Assembly: GCA_016763815.1 (NCBI GenBank)
Contig: JAESTB010000211.1
Location: 1 to 6,705 of the forward strand
From: Arenicella sp.
GTDB taxonomy: Bacteria > Pseudomonadota > Gammaproteobacteria > Arenicellales > Arenicellaceae
Length of the DNA stretch: 6,705 bases
Direction: 5' to 3'
Shown here: in pieces, positions 5,372-6,705 of the stretch
Numbering within the stretch: the stretch's first letter is position 1
How the letters are laid out: every line of letters begins with the position of its first letter
Translations under genes and position numbers: made by a program
Notes under the pieces: model-generated
What the model saw: the letters and a program-made list of their open reading frames with translations, nothing else
Database searches by the model: none
What the model was told of the DNA's origin: nothing

Positions 5372-6661
5372 ATGAATCTTGCTAATAAGGTACTAATCGC
5401 TCTCGTTCTGGGCATAGCGGCTGGTGGAGCACTGAACGTGTTTGGCTTAACTGAAAACACGTTCATCGATCAAAATATTATAAATGGCATATTCCTTCTT
5501 GGTGGAAAGCTATTCGTCAATGCATTGAAGATGCTAGTAGTTCCATTGGTTCTGTTCTCTTTGATTCCAGGCATTGTTGGCATTGGTGACATCAGACTAC
5601 TAGGTAAAATCGGCACTAAATCATTTCTTCTTTATATCGCCACCACCGCCATTGCAATAACAACGGCCATAACCTTAGCCGTTGTATTTGGAATCGGCAC
5701 CGAAATGACGATTCCATTTGAACCTAACTTCGAGGGCAAACAAGCCGCTTCGGGCACCTTAGACATCCTCATAGGCATTGTTCCTGCGAATATTTTTGAG
5801 GCCATGGTCGAAGCAAAAATGCTTTCTATTATTTTCTTCTCGATCTTCTTTGGCATCGCCTTGTTATCAGTCTCGAAAGAAGCCCCTGAGCTAGTTAATT
5901 TTATCGAGCAGGTTAGCAAAGTCATTATGCGCATGGTTGATATCGTTATGTGGTTTGCTCCCTACGCGGTGTTCTGCCTTGTAGCTAAAGCAATCGCTGA
6001 TTTAGGTTTAGATCTGGTTTCTCAGCTAGCAGGTTACTTCGTAGTGGTTATGTTTGCCTTAATCTTCCATGCGTTTGTCACACAGATGGCGATTTTAAAA
6101 ATATTCACTGGTTTGGACATTAGGATGTTCCTAAACAAGGTTCGAAATGCCCAGCTATTTGCCTTTAGTACATCAAGTTCTGGAGCAACCATTCCGGTTA
6201 CATTACGAACAGTACAGCAGCGCTTAGGGGTTGACCGCGCGGTATCCTCTTTTAGTGTGCCATTTGGTGCCACTATTAACATGGACGGAACCGCTATTAT
6301 GCAAGGCGTAGCCACCGTCTTCGTAGCCAATCTGTACGGCGTAGAGCTTGGCATAGTGGGCTATGTGACGGTAGTAGTAACGGCGGTATTAGCGTCGATT
6401 GGCACCGCCGCGGTGCCGTCGGTAGGCTTAGTAATGTTAACCCTGGTATTCAACCAGGTAGGGCTACCAGTTGAAGCCATTGGCATCATCATTGGTGTTG
6501 ACAGGTTAATTGATATGACTCGTACAGCGGTTAACGTGACCGGCGACGCGGTAGTGACGGTAATCGTCGCTAAAAGTGAGAACAGGATAGATCTCGATGT
6601 ATACAACGATCCCAACGCTGGTATTGTAGAAGAAACGCACATCGGCGAGCGGGCCGCCTAA
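5372..6661 (+). CDS. Dicarboxylate/amino acid:cation symporter (DAACS/SDF family)
   Basis: The 429-residue inner-membrane carrier takes up an acidic amino acid or C4-dicarboxylate with Na+ or H+ and has the family's usual length. Hydrophobic helices begin at residue 5 and continue through about 240. The transport core then shows the serine-rich first re-entrant loop STSSSGATIP (266-275), the cation-site motif NMDGT (303-307) in the broken helix, and the second re-entrant loop GTAAVPSVG (344-352). The last helix carries D377, D381, R384, T385, N388 and D392 in VDRLIDMTRTAVNVTGD. These align with the GltPh residues for sodium and substrate; R384 is at the position that binds the side-chain carboxylate, favouring glutamate, aspartate or dicarboxylate over neutral substrates. 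Choice between GltP-like and DctA-like use is not possible here. The ATG at 5372 follows AAAGG by five bases. The final A of the stop codon starts a tandem repeat. Confidence 0.95.
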   Translation: MNLANKVLIALVLGIAAGGALNVFGLTENTFIDQNIINGIFLLGGKLFVNALKMLVVPLVLFSLIPGIVGIGDIRLLGKIGTKSFLLYIATTAIAITTAITLAVVFGIGTEMTIPFEPNFEGKQAASGTLDILIGIVPANIFEAMVEAKMLSIIFFSIFFGIALLSVSKEAPELVNFIEQVSKVIMRMVDIVMWFAPYAVFCLVAKAIADLGLDLVSQLAGYFVVVMFALIFHAFVTQMAILKIFTGLDIRMFLNKVRNAQLFAFSTSSSGATIPVTLRTVQQRLGVDRAVSSFSVPFGATINMDGTAIMQGVATVFVANLYGVELGIVGYVTVVVTAVLASIGTAAVPSVGLVMLTLVFNQVGLPVEAIGIIIGVDRLIDMTRTAVNVTGDAVVTVIVAKSENRIDLDVYNDPNAGIVEETHIGERAA

Positions 6662-6705
6662 GGGTTCGGCGCGAAGGGTTCGGCGCGAAGGGTTCGGCGC
6701 GAAGG
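6661..6705. repeat. 14-bp tandem repeat running off the right edge
   Basis: The unit AGGGTTCGGCGCGA is present three times without a mismatch plus three more bases, and continues past the window. It begins at the last base of the symporter stop codon. Each unit contains TTCG-GCG-CGAA, a small self-complementary hairpin. The 14-bp period is not a multiple of three, so it is not a coding repeat. It is more GC-rich than its surroundings. Total copy number is unknown. Confidence 0.9.

Noticed and set aside
5632..6642. Three antisense open frames of 93-106 codons inside the symporter gene
   Set aside because: They lie wholly opposite a well-conserved membrane protein and have no recognisable domain; they are frame shadows.

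Overview
This window looks like chromosomal DNA of a free-living, probably marine, gammaproteobacterium. The evidence is a YjgR/DUF853-type HerA-like ATPase, a membrane-tethered class I c-type cytochrome of the c5 kind, an OmpR/PhoB response regulator, moderate base composition and spacious intergenic gaps. The taxonomic guess is inference from gene families; no rRNA or other marker is present.

Layout. Positions 1-1120 carry a two-gene minus-strand unit: a 179-residue coiled-coil protein (581-1120), then, 31 bp downstream, the N-terminal 183 residues of an OmpA-family envelope protein that runs off the left edge (1-549). Further right on the minus strand is a response regulator (1389-2078) with no sensor kinase in view. 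A 408-bp divergent gap separates it from the plus-strand DUF853 ATPase (2487-3971). The 521 bp after the ATPase hold a strong stem-loop with competing pairings (4012-4054) and a 159-bp noncoding element with matching inverted ends that looks like a MITE (4129-4287). Then come the cytochrome (4493-4969), a clear intrinsic terminator (5134-5162), a candidate promoter with a 10-bp-phased direct repeat, and a glutamate/dicarboxylate:cation symporter (5372-6661). At the symporter stop codon a 14-bp tandem repeat begins and runs off the right edge.

How the genes relate. Apart from the coiled-coil/OmpA pair, these are single-gene units with their own spacing and ribosome sites, not one pathway. I see no defence system, CRISPR array, RNA gene or large mobile element. 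The parts most worth a second look are the coiled-coil/OmpA pair, which share a short N-terminal motif and whose OmpA-type member starts without a signal peptide; the MITE-like element; the alternative-hairpin region after the ATPase; and the terminal tandem repeat.
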